Shown here piece by piece: positions 1 through 6,665 of a stretch of 13,892 nucleotides of DNA. Location of the stretch: NCBI GenBank assembly GCA_047975295.1, contig JBKEDH010000186.1:1-13892 (forward strand), in the 5' to 3' direction. The position numbers were made by a program, and so were the translations under genes. Every line of letters starts with the position of its first letter. Position 1 is the stretch's first letter. The stretch is from JBKEDH01 sp047975295 (lineage in GTDB: Bacteria > Bacteroidota > Bacteroidia > Flavobacteriales > Flavobacteriaceae). The notes beneath the pieces are model-generated. The model was not told the DNA's origin, ran no database searches, and was given only the letters and a program-made list of their open reading frames with translations.

Positions 1-274
1 TTAAAAAGTCAAGAATTAGAACTTTCATCTTAAACTCGTTTAAACTTTTTCAATTGGCTAAAATTGATTTTTCTAACCATGTTCGTTTTAACGAAGCATG
101 AGGAAAAGTCTCGTTATTAAGTAATTTGTCCTTATAAACTTAACCCCTTAATCAAGTTATCTTCTAATACCCACCAAAGTATGCTGTATTGGCCTATTAA
201 GCCAATTTTCAAGACCTCGAAGATTTTAAAAATATTCAAGGTCTGATAATCAATATTTTATTTTACCGTTATAT
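1..274. other. Gene-free AT-rich stretch with stem-loops
   Basis: No convincing coding region is seen on either strand. It contains several inverted repeats: TTCGTT/AACGAA at 82-95, which can be lengthened by CATG/CATG to 78-100; ATTGGC/GCCAAT at 188-206 with a 7-nt loop; and a 10-bp arm pair with one mismatch at 212-221/235-244. None is followed by a clear T-run on the strand that would need it, so they are not convincing intrinsic terminators for the DUF4249 operon. The bases around 36-57 (GTTTAAA, six bases, CAATTG) resemble the right end of the element at 277-439 read on the minus strand (GTTTAAA, seven bases, CAATTG). This may mean remnants of related mobile DNA. Confidence 0.5.
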
Positions 275-276
275 TG

Positions 277-439
277 AGAGTCTGTTTAAATTTGTATGAT
301 AGACTTTTTGTAAAGTTTATTTTTGATGCCGAATAAGGCAAAATAGAAGATAATAGCTGGGCTACTTGATAAAATTTTAACGAAATTATGCGCAAAAAGA
401 GACATAGAAAAACAATTGATATAAATTTAAACAGGCTCT
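277..439. mobile_element. Candidate MITE or collapsed insertion sequence with terminal inverted repeats
   Basis: The left arm AGAGTCTGTTTAAATTT (277-293) and the right arm AAATTTAAACAGGCTCT (423-439) are reverse complements over 17 positions with a single mismatch. Partial pairing continues inward to about 297/419. The enclosed core is about 130 bp. On the minus strand it holds one small open frame (405 to 286, 39 codons, hydrophobic middle) whose TAA stop lies inside the left arm, as often happens for transposase stops in insertion-sequence ends. I do not recognise the peptide and do not call it a gene. No target-site duplication is evident directly outside the arms. Alternatives are a large imperfect hairpin near the end of the DUF4249 transcript, or a chance AT-rich match. 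Other copies in the genome would settle it. Confidence 0.42.
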
Positions 440-474
440 AAAAATTTTTGCCATACATCGATGTTTGTACAAAA

Positions 475-1323
475 CTATTGAAACATATAACTCACTTTTG
501 ATACTTGGGAAAGCCTAAAATAGCCATAAGCATATTTATCGGGATTTACAGGGTTTACACAATTTCCCCTAATTTGTACGGCGCTTGAACTAAAAGGATT
601 GCCTTGGCTTTCGTACTGCTCGATTAAAATACGCATAAAATTGTAATATTGCTCCGAAATGCCATAAAGATTCACATATACTTCATCACCGGGTTCAAAA
701 GCCTTTTCACCGTCTTCATCTTCGTCGTCGTCCATTTTTTCAATAAAACCATTCATTTCGTTGCCATTAGAAAACTCATCGGATAAATCCACGAAATAAG
801 GAAATTTATCGCCTTGTTCCCACCATTTTATCAAGTAATGGTTTTCTTCATCTTCGGGGTCATCAAAATAAAAATTCAATTCCAAGGCTTCGTCATCAAA
901 ACCATCCTCGGTACTTTGTGTCACGTTTTTAATATCGACAACGGGCATTAGGGTTTCGGTAGCTCGATAATTTTCGCCATTATAGGCTACATCCAACCGG
1001 TACGTGTTATTAACTAAAGGTACGAATGTGTTGGTTGTATAGGTACCATCGTTTTGGTCGGTAAAAGCAAAGATATCACCCGTGTTTTCGTTGGTTACGC
1101 TTACCGTAGCTCCCGTTACGGTAGTATGGGTTTCGGTTTCGAAAAATGGTGTCGATAGGCTTAATTTTATAGATTGTTCGTTTCCGGATGTGCCCTTTTC
1201 CCAATCCAAAGAAGCTTCAATAACCAAACGGGGTGCTGTGGTTGGTAAATTGACATCTATAGGGTCTTCACAAGACTGTATTAAGGTAAATACTGAAAGA
1301 AATAATACGATATATCGGTTCAT
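475..1323 (-). CDS. DUF4249 family outer-membrane-associated lipoprotein
   Basis: 282 aa with an ATG start. A short lipoprotein signal peptide ends in a lipobox (LIQSC) with the acylated Cys at residue 18. It is followed by EDPIDVNLP and a beta-rich domain, which matches the DUF4249 family in arrangement and length. The C-terminal half carries the conserved-looking stretch LYGISEQYYNFM (219-230) and ends in a pattern typical of the family, with paired aromatic and serine residues. An acidic run, DDDEDEDGE at 198-206, is conspicuous and might bind divalent cations, but that is inference. The gene starts 5 bp after the stop of the TonB-dependent receptor, so the two are almost certainly co-transcribed. 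By analogy with other receptor/lipoprotein pairs in Bacteroidota it may sit on the receptor at the cell surface. Its ligand is unknown. Confidence 0.88.
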   Translation of the reverse strand: MNRYIVLFLSVFTLIQSCEDPIDVNLPTTAPRLVIEASLDWEKGTSGNEQSIKLSLSTPFFETETHTTVTGATVSVTNENTGDIFAFTDQNDGTYTTNTFVPLVNNTYRLDVAYNGENYRATETLMPVVDIKNVTQSTEDGFDDEALELNFYFDDPEDEENHYLIKWWEQGDKFPYFVDLSDEFSNGNEMNGFIEKMDDDEDEDGEKAFEPGDEVYVNLYGISEQYYNFMRILIEQYESQGNPFSSSAVQIRGNCVNPVNPDKYAYGYFRLSQVSKVSYMFQ

Positions 1324-1328
1324 AGCTG

Positions 1329-3704
1329 TTAGAATTTAAAGTTATAGGTAATGGATGGAATAATACCAAAAATGGAAAGTTTCATAGCTTCGTTTATGCC
1401 GGTATAACGATCTTGATTAAAACTTATAGAAGCAGCATTTTTACGACCGTACAGGTTATAAACACCAAAAACCCACTCCGATTTCCAGCGTTTTTCGGGA
1501 CGTTTATTGGGTTTGTATATGGCCGAAACATCCAACCTGTGGTACAACGGCAAACGATCCTCATTCCGGTTGGAATAGGTAGCCACCGAAAGTCCTTCAT
1601 ACTCGTACTGCCCATTGGGATAGGTTACCGGCCTGCCCGTTTGTATTACAAAATTGGAACTCAAGCTCCATTTGTCATTAAGTTTATAAATGCCTGTAAG
1701 CGACACATCGTGCGTGCGATCGTAAGGTGTGTTATACCAATTTCCCCCATTAATTCCGGGTCCACCGGCACTTCCCCCAAAGGTACGCTGTTCGGATTTC
1801 GATAAGGTATAGGCCAACCAACCCGTAAAATCGCCTTTGTTTTTACGTAACAGCAATTCCAACCCATAAGCTCGGGCTTCACCATTTAAAATTTCGGTTT
1901 CAATGGTATTGTTGCCAATAAGGTCGGAACCGTCTATATAATCAATACGGTTATCTATTTGCTTATAATAGGTTTCCACTTCTACTGTATATTCATTATC
2001 TTTTAAATTTCTATAGTAACCCAAGGCATACTGGTTAGATTTTTGGGGTTTTATGTACCTTCCGCTTGGTGTCCAAACATCCAAAGGCGTTACAGATGAG
2101 GTGTTAGACAACAAATGCAAATACTGTGTAGATCGGGTATAGCTTGCCTTTACCGACGATTGTTCGTTCAATTGGTACGATAGCCCAAAACGCGGTTCTA
2201 AATTGGCAAAGGTTTTTATGCTTCTTCCTTTTTTATAGTAGGTTTCTCCTGTTTGTTCGCTACGCTCGTAAATGTCGCGTTCGTCGTTATAAACTACCGG
2301 TTTATTATTGGCATAATTGGCTACGGATTGACCTCCCAACCGGTAAAAATTACTTAAACGCAAGCCATAATTAAAAGTTAATTTATCTGAAATTTGATGT
2401 TCGGCACTTATATAGGCTGCCGTTTCAAAAGCTCGTTTTTCGTCCAATTTACGATAATTAACAGCCGATGTTTCCGATGAAGGCTTTATCTCGCCCGGAT
2501 TAACATTATAAGTCAGTCCGCTAATTCCAAAATCCAAGGTCAAATTATTGTTCACATAATACCCAAAATCGTATTTTATGTTGAAGTTGGTAATATCGGC
2601 CGTCCAATCCAATTCTACAAAATCGAGAATAATGTTATAGTCGTACTTGCTGTATATAAAAGACAGATTGGAAAATAAACGATCGTTAAACACATGATTC
2701 CAGCGTAGGTTTCCGGTAGCATTTCCGTAGTTGTTTTGTATAATATTATTGAAATCGAACACATCTCGACCAAAATAACCGGATAGGTACAAGCGGTTTT
2801 TGTCGTTAAACTGATAGTTGGTTTTTAGGTTTAAATCGTAAAACGAAATTTTACTATCTTCAATATTTTCGATTAGAGGCATAAACAAATGCGCATACGA
2901 GGTTCTTCCGGCTATTAAAAACGAGCCCTTATCGCTAAACAAGGGCGACTCTAAAGCTAATCGGCTTGAAATAAGCCCAATACCGCCCGACATGGCAAAT
3001 TGTTTGCTGTTGCCATCTTTTTGGCGCACATCGAGTACCGAAGATACACGCCCGCCAAATTTAGCGGGAATATCGCCTTTATAAAGTTGGATGTTTTTTA
3101 TGGCATCGGCATTAAATACCGAGAAAAACCCATAAAAATGCGAGGTATTATAAATAATGGCTTCATCTAACAATACCAAATTTTGGTCGGCCGCACCGCC
3201 ACGCACATGGAATCCGGCCGAACCTTCGCCGTTTTTGGTTACACCGGGCAATAATTCGATGGATTTTATAACATCTGCCTCGCCCAAAACCACAGGCATT
3301 TCCTTTATGGTTTGTGCATTGAGCTTAGCAACACTCATTTGTGGTTTTTTAATGCTTACCTGCTCCGATTCTTCTGCGGTAATTATCACTTCGTCCAGAG
3401 CAGTAGCTAATTCCTTTAATTCGAAATTAAGCTTTTGGTCGGTATTTAAAGTTAAGGACTGGGTTATATTTTCGTAACCCACATACGAGATAATCAAGGT
3501 ATAACTACCCTTTGGAGCTGTTAACGAAAAAAAACCATATTCGTTGGTGGTTACGCCATAATTGGTATCTTTTAAATATACGGTGGCTCCCAATAGAGTC
3601 TCGCCGTTTCCGGCATCTTTAATGGTACCGCTAATACTGTGTTTTTCCTGTGCTTGGCTTAATAGGCCTATAAACAAGAAAAAGGTTAAACATACATGTT
3701 TCAT
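1329..3704 (-). CDS. TonB-dependent receptor with carboxypeptidase-like regulatory domain
   Basis: 791 aa from the ATG at 3704. That start is chosen because it opens directly into a signal peptide (MKHVCLTFFLFIGLLSQA, cleavage near residue 18). The longer frame upstream would need a TTG and adds a non-signal-like extension. Residues about 22-98 form a carboxypeptidase-D regulatory-like beta-sandwich (SGTIKDAGNGETLLGATV, then YGFFSL and VGYEN). Residues about 112-230 are the plug, with PGVTKNGEGSAGFHVRGG and LYKGDIPAKFGGRVSSVLDV. The rest is a 22-strand-type outer-membrane barrel ending in FKF, the aromatic C-terminus used for barrel insertion. The role is energised uptake of an unknown substrate, driven by TonB/ExbBD. 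It is the first gene of an operon with the DUF4249 lipoprotein and lies downstream of a LytTR regulator. Family is certain; substrate cannot be told. Confidence 0.93.
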   Translation of the reverse strand: MKHVCLTFFLFIGLLSQAQEKHSISGTIKDAGNGETLLGATVYLKDTNYGVTTNEYGFFSLTAPKGSYTLIISYVGYENITQSLTLNTDQKLNFELKELATALDEVIITAEESEQVSIKKPQMSVAKLNAQTIKEMPVVLGEADVIKSIELLPGVTKNGEGSAGFHVRGGAADQNLVLLDEAIIYNTSHFYGFFSVFNADAIKNIQLYKGDIPAKFGGRVSSVLDVRQKDGNSKQFAMSGGIGLISSRLALESPLFSDKGSFLIAGRTSYAHLFMPLIENIEDSKISFYDLNLKTNYQFNDKNRLYLSGYFGRDVFDFNNIIQNNYGNATGNLRWNHVFNDRLFSNLSFIYSKYDYNIILDFVELDWTADITNFNIKYDFGYYVNNNLTLDFGISGLTYNVNPGEIKPSSETSAVNYRKLDEKRAFETAAYISAEHQISDKLTFNYGLRLSNFYRLGGQSVANYANNKPVVYNDERDIYERSEQTGETYYKKGRSIKTFANLEPRFGLSYQLNEQSSVKASYTRSTQYLHLLSNTSSVTPLDVWTPSGRYIKPQKSNQYALGYYRNLKDNEYTVEVETYYKQIDNRIDYIDGSDLIGNNTIETEILNGEARAYGLELLLRKNKGDFTGWLAYTLSKSEQRTFGGSAGGPGINGGNWYNTPYDRTHDVSLTGIYKLNDKWSLSSNFVIQTGRPVTYPNGQYEYEGLSVATYSNRNEDRLPLYHRLDVSAIYKPNKRPEKRWKSEWVFGVYNLYGRKNAASISFNQDRYTGINEAMKLSIFGIIPSITYNFKF

Positions 3705-3830
3705 TAGGTGTTGTTCGTTATTTTTAATTGATATTATACAAATTGTAATACACTTAAGAATTTTTAGTGTCATTTTACAACGCAAATTAATTTCAAATAT
3801 TTGGATTGTACACCTTTGAAGACGATATAA

Positions 3831-3859
3831 GGAGTGAATTGTTACAATTATGGAGTGAA
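3831..3859 (-). promoter_or_regulatory. Paired direct repeat, probable LytTR-type operator upstream of the receptor operon
   Basis: On the minus strand TTCACTCC occurs twice (3859-3852 and 3838-3831). The starts are exactly 21 bp apart, two turns of the helix. LytTR regulators such as AgrA, BtsR and YpdB bind pairs of direct repeats with about 21-bp periodicity, and a LytTR gene ends only 10 bp from this site. Between the repeats lies a perfect dyad, AATTGT-T-ACAATT (3837-3849). The site is 127 bp upstream of the receptor start codon. A weak -7-like TTAATTTG lies at 3790-3783, with no good -33 partner, as at activator-dependent promoters. Function is inferred; repeat and spacing are seen directly. 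Confidence 0.5.
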
Positions 3860-3868
3860 ATGAGCCAA

Positions 3869-4762
3869 TTAATCTTGCAATTCCTTTCTTATAGCCTCTA
3901 AAAACGAATTTGAAACCGGAATTTTTATTGTTTCTGCTATTGCATCTATAACCAAGAAAGGCTTTCCGCTTTTTCTTACCAAATATTTAACATGGATAAG
4001 GTTTACGGCAAACGATCGGTGGCATTGCTTTATGGGCAAAAGTGCTGTTTGCCCTACAATATGTTTTAATCGGTTTCTAATGATATGTTTTTTAAAAGTA
4101 CCATTGTTTTTATAATGAATTAAAACATATTGGTTGCTCGACTCTATGTACAAAACATTTTTTACAGGCAATGTGATATCTGGTTGATTATTTTCGTCTA
4201 AAAACAATATGTTTTCTAGTTTATAAAAACTTTCATATTGATGCTTATACTCTTGTAATTGATGACCCAATTCCTTAATTTCCGAATACATACGTTTTAT
4301 GGCTATATAAACAATACTTCCCATAAAAGGAAATAGCAAAACCATTAACACTTTGGGATACATTTTTAGTTGAAACCAAAGACTTAGTTCCTGTTCGAAA
4401 TCGTTACCCAAATCTGGAATAATAAAAGACATTCCAAAATTAACAAACAACAAAATAAAAGCTTCGAACAGCAACCAAAACATATACTTTTTTACACTAA
4501 CATTTTGATAACCGAGTATATTACGCAATAAAAATTGACTTACCGATAAGGCTATAAATGAACTTACCGCAATGGAAAAGAAGAATAAAAACTTATGGAA
4601 TAACGGATTTTGTGGATTTTCAATTTCTCCAGCAATACCATAAGGTTGGAACAGACTTAAAAATAGCAAAGCAAAACAAACCGTAGCTATTACATACAGC
4701 CATTTGTTTTTATTGGTATTGAAATAATCGAAGGGTTCCTTTAAAAATTCATGGATTTGCAT
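3869..4762 (-). CDS. Membrane-anchored LytTR family DNA-binding regulator
   Basis: 297 aa, ATG start. The N-terminal half is an integral membrane sensor with four predicted helices (about 21-40, 57-79, 93-115 and 136-156). A basic, helical linker follows (157-182). Residues about 185-295 form a LytTR domain, recognised by ITLPVKNVLYIESSNQYVLIHY (start of the domain, around 196-217) and by CHRSFAVNL at 257-265, the family's typical motif. There is no receiver domain, so it is not a classical phospho-response regulator. The membrane part probably senses or transmits the signal. It lies immediately upstream of, and on the same strand as, the TonB-dependent receptor operon, with a LytTR-like paired repeat in the gap, so it likely regulates that operon. 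No good promoter of its own was found. Confidence 0.9.
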   Translation of the reverse strand: MQIHEFLKEPFDYFNTNKNKWLYVIATVCFALLFLSLFQPYGIAGEIENPQNPLFHKFLFFFSIAVSSFIALSVSQFLLRNILGYQNVSVKKYMFWLLFEAFILLFVNFGMSFIIPDLGNDFEQELSLWFQLKMYPKVLMVLLFPFMGSIVYIAIKRMYSEIKELGHQLQEYKHQYESFYKLENILFLDENNQPDITLPVKNVLYIESSNQYVLIHYKNNGTFKKHIIRNRLKHIVGQTALLPIKQCHRSFAVNLIHVKYLVRKSGKPFLVIDAIAETIKIPVSNSFLEAIRKELQD

Positions 4763-4790
4763 AGGTTATAAAAAGATGGGGCAATAATAT

Positions 4791-4819
4791 AAAAAAAGCC
4801 CAGATAATTCCAGGCCTTT
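4791..4819 (-). terminator. Imperfect rho-independent terminator after the OmpH-like gene
   Basis: Read on the minus strand, AAAGGCCTGG is followed by AATTAT and CTGGGCTTT, running straight into a T-tract (seven Ts in all). The stem pairs AAAG, CC and GG with two internal mismatches, so it is moderate in strength. It begins 25 nt after the stop of the OmpH-like gene and lies between it and the LytTR gene, a sensible place for a transcription unit to end. Confidence 0.5.
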
Positions 4820-4844
4820 AAAATTTGATTATACACTAAAATTA

Positions 4845-5360
4845 TTACTTTTCGTAAGTTTCGTTTAAAGCGTTTAAGATAGTTTGGGTTAAATTGTTCT
4901 CGTCTGTACCATACATAACCGTAGCTGCGGCATCGCTGGTACCAAGTATAAAAGTATAGCCATTATTTTTTCCGTAATCCTGTACAAATGTTTTTACTTT
5001 ATTAATTACAGAATCGACCTCACTTTGAAATTCCATTTGTAAAGCTTGTTGTTCTATTTGCATTTGCTGTTGCAATTCTTGTTGCTTTTGCTGCAAACCG
5101 GTCATTAATTCCTGTGCTTTAGCTCTTGTGGATTTTTGTGCCAATTTTTGTTTTTCCTGAACTTCGGCTTGAAATGCCTTGCCCAAACTATCGGCTTTTT
5201 TTCTAAAGGCTTCCTCCTTCGATTGGAATTCTGTTTCCAAATCTTTTTTCTCTTGATAATCGTTAATAACAGTACCGTTATCTACAAATCCTATTTTAGC
5301 CGGTTCTTGGCAAGAAGACAAAACCAAAGCAACTGCCAAAAGATAAAATATATGTTTCAT
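4845..5360 (-). CDS. OmpH/Skp family periplasmic chaperone-like lipoprotein
   Basis: 171 aa from the ATG at 5360. This start is preferred over an upstream in-frame TTG (5384) because it begins directly with the signal peptide and has the A-rich leader usual in this phylum. A lipobox, LVLSSC, puts the lipidated Cys at residue 17. KIGFVDNGTVINDY (22-35) begins the OmpH/Skp domain, followed by a long coiled coil (about 38-125, very Q-rich at 89-107) and a closing beta/alpha segment (GYTFILGTSDAAATVMYG). Skp proteins hold unfolded outer-membrane proteins in the periplasm as trimers with coiled-coil arms. Here the membrane anchor replaces the usual soluble form. It appears to be its own transcription unit, with a candidate promoter upstream and a terminator downstream. 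Confidence 0.85.
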   Translation of the reverse strand: MKHIFYLLAVALVLSSCQEPAKIGFVDNGTVINDYQEKKDLETEFQSKEEAFRKKADSLGKAFQAEVQEKQKLAQKSTRAKAQELMTGLQQKQQELQQQMQIEQQALQMEFQSEVDSVINKVKTFVQDYGKNNGYTFILGTSDAAATVMYGTDENNLTQTILNALNETYEK

Positions 5361-5395
5361 GTGTTTATATTTATTGTTTTTCAAAAGTCACATAT

Positions 5396-5447
5396 AACAT
5401 CCATATAATCATCCCGCTGTGTGACAATTTTTTTAGTTATGGATGTT
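5396..5447 (-). repeat. 10-bp perfect dyad in the probable leader of the OmpH-like gene
   Basis: AACATCCATA (minus 5447-5438) is exactly complementary to TATGGATGTT (minus 5405-5396), with a 32-nt loop and arm centres 42 bp apart. It lies between the candidate -7 element (5476-5483) and the start codon (5360), so it would be in the 5' untranslated RNA. A second, shorter pair (GTCACA at 5425-5420 with TGTGAC at 5392-5387) is interleaved with it, which is H-type pseudoknot topology. The 6-bp pair alone could easily be chance. It may be an RNA structure or a protein-binding dyad. Confidence 0.4.
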
Positions 5448-5475
5448 TCCATTAAAATATTTTTTAAACGATGAG

Positions 5476-5546
5476 CAAATGTAATAAAGTAAGACTTATT
5501 ATAAGTGAAATTTATACTGTTTTTAATGTATAAATAAAATTTATAC
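5476..5546 (-). promoter_or_regulatory. Candidate activator-dependent promoter of the OmpH-like gene
   Basis: On the minus strand TACATTTG (5483-5476) matches the Bacteroidota -7 consensus TAnnTTTG exactly. No TTG lies at the proper -33 distance. Just upstream are three copies of the octamer ATTTATAC: plus-strand 5510-5517, inverted 5528-5535, and plus-strand 5539-5546. The last two form a perfect dyad around AAA. The first and third sit in an 11-bp direct repeat AAATTTATACT. Relative to the predicted start (about 5469) they lie near -41 to -77, where an activator would bind. The remainder of the 311-bp gap (5547-5671) is AT-rich, with only a 7-bp inverted repeat (5601-5607/5621-5627) lacking an adjacent T-run. 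Confidence 0.4.
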
Positions 5547-5671
5547 TTAAACATAATTTTAATTGAATGTAATTATAAAAAAGAATGCGTTTTAAGACGA
5601 TTTAAGCATCTTTACCTTTCGCTTAAACAAAAGGGATAACTTAAAGCTAAATATGCTTTTAAATCGATTAA

Positions 5672-6508
5672 TTATCGCTTTTTTATTATATAAGTTAGCG
5701 AAGATGCTTCTTTTGTACTTAGATATTTTAAATTTGAAACAAGACCAACAAAAAAAGCTTTAAAAACATTCATCTTTCCTGTTTTATACTTTTCGGAAAG
5801 TAAGCTTACATAAAAGGCATCAAAAAACATAGGTTTTACTTTTTTTACCTTAAAATTATATTTTGAAACCAGTTTGACAATTGAGGTTCGATTAAAATGC
5901 CAAAGGTGCCTGGGTACGTCATAGGCTGCCCAGAACGATTTGTAATGTTGTGCATCGTAACTTTTATAATTGGGTACAGCAATAACCAAAACACCATTAG
6001 GCTTTAATAGTTTTTCGAAACATTTAATTTGCTCTTCTAAATTTGGCAAATGCTCCAAAACATGCCAAAGTGTTATAACATCGAAACAATTTGCTTTTAA
6101 CTCGTTTAATTTATCGGAATTAAAAACGGCCTGTCTTGTTTTTTTATTGGCTATGGCTCTCGCCTGCTCGTTAGGTTCTATGCCCAAAACTTTCCAGTTA
6201 CTTTGTTGTGCGGTTTTTAAAAAATCGCCTGTTCCACAACCTATATCCAACACATATTTTGTTTCGGTTAAAAAGGAATCAATCAGTTTTAATTTTCGTT
6301 TTAGAGCAATATTTCTAACCAAATGGTACGCCTTTTCAAAAAGATTTCGTTTAGTGTCGGTATGCGAAATATAATCATCACTTTTATAATAATTTAGTAA
6401 CACATTTAAACTGGGCCGAGGTGTTGTTTCCAAAAAACCGAATTCTTGGTTTTCAATTAATTGAAAATCTTCTCCCGAAACCGAAAAATCTTTTACCGTT
6501 AATACCAC
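5672..6508 (-). CDS. Class I SAM-dependent methyltransferase (UbiG/Methyltransf_11-like)
   Basis: 278 aa. Motif I is VLDIGCGTGDF at 86-96 and the acidic ribose-binding residue is E111 in GIEP. The motif around 137-144 is LWHVLEHL and the post-motif region is PNGVLVIAVPN. All are hallmarks of a Rossmann-fold SAM methyltransferase. An N-terminal extension of about 80 residues (with YYKSDDYISHTD, 40-51) and PRHLWHFN (199-206) place it in a methyltransferase group common in Bacteroidota near mnmG. The substrate is unknown. The start is a GTG, since an in-frame TAA lies only three codons upstream. AAAAGGAA abuts the GTG, too close to be an ideal Shine-Dalgarno. It follows mnmG on the same strand after 157 bp that holds a parS-like site and a weak promoter. 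Confidence 0.88.
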   Translation of the reverse strand: MVLTVKDFSVSGEDFQLIENQEFGFLETTPRPSLNVLLNYYKSDDYISHTDTKRNLFEKAYHLVRNIALKRKLKLIDSFLTETKYVLDIGCGTGDFLKTAQQSNWKVLGIEPNEQARAIANKKTRQAVFNSDKLNELKANCFDVITLWHVLEHLPNLEEQIKCFEKLLKPNGVLVIAVPNYKSYDAQHYKSFWAAYDVPRHLWHFNRTSIVKLVSKYNFKVKKVKPMFFDAFYVSLLSEKYKTGKMNVFKAFFVGLVSNLKYLSTKEASSLTYIIKKR

Positions 6509-6531
6509 TTCCTTTTAATTATATTTAACCA

Positions 6532-6560
6532 CAAAGAAACAGATTTTTTTAAAATTCCAA
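6532..6560 (-). promoter_or_regulatory. Weak candidate promoter of the methyltransferase gene
   Basis: On the minus strand GTTG (ending at 6558) is followed after 18 bp by TTTCTTTG (6539-6532). This is one mismatch from the -7 consensus TAnnTTTG and close to the usual 19-bp spacing. Transcription would start about 17 nt before the GTG start codon. The parS-like palindrome at 6564-6579 ends 3 bp upstream of the -33 element. The call is tentative because both elements are imperfect. Confidence 0.33.
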
Positions 6561-6563
6561 CTA

Positions 6564-6579
6564 CGTTCCACGTGGAACA
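6564..6579. promoter_or_regulatory. parS-like palindrome downstream of mnmG
   Basis: The 14-bp perfect palindrome GTTCCACGTGGAAC (6565-6578) with flanking C and A gives CGTTCCACGTGGAACA. This is 15 of 16 identical to the second copy at 8554-8569 and two symmetrical substitutions plus one end base away from the classical parS TGTTTCACGTGAAACA bound by ParB. It sits in the 157-bp gap between mnmG and the methyltransferase. It could instead be an operator for a transcription factor that uses a CACGTG core. Confidence 0.6.
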
Positions 6580-6665
6580 TTCATAGTTATGGAAAGAACA
6601 AAAATGAATAATAATACATTTGAAAAACTAAAACTCCAAGTTTCTTTATAATTTCATCTTCAATA

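Noticed and set aside
286..405. 39-codon open frame on the minus strand within the inverted-repeat element
   Set aside because: Short, unrecognised, and bounded by stops in both repeat arms; treated as part of a possible element remnant rather than a gene.
455..464. ACATCGATGT palindrome just after the DUF4249 stop
   Set aside because: A short 10-bp palindrome without loop or T-run; neither a terminator nor a recognisable operator.
3705..3785. Possible 27-residue N-terminal extension of the TonB-dependent receptor
   Set aside because: It requires a TTG start and precedes a complete signal peptide; the ATG at 3704 is the sensible start.
5601..5627. TTTAAGC/GCTTAAA hairpin after the methyltransferase gene
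   Set aside because: The loop is 13 nt and the next T-run on the minus strand is about 18 nt away, so it does not fit an intrinsic terminator.
6631..6643. AAACT-CCA-AGTTT hairpin after mnmG
   Set aside because: The stem has only 5 AT-rich pairs with a 3-nt loop. T-runs follow on the minus strand, but the stem is too weak to call a terminator.
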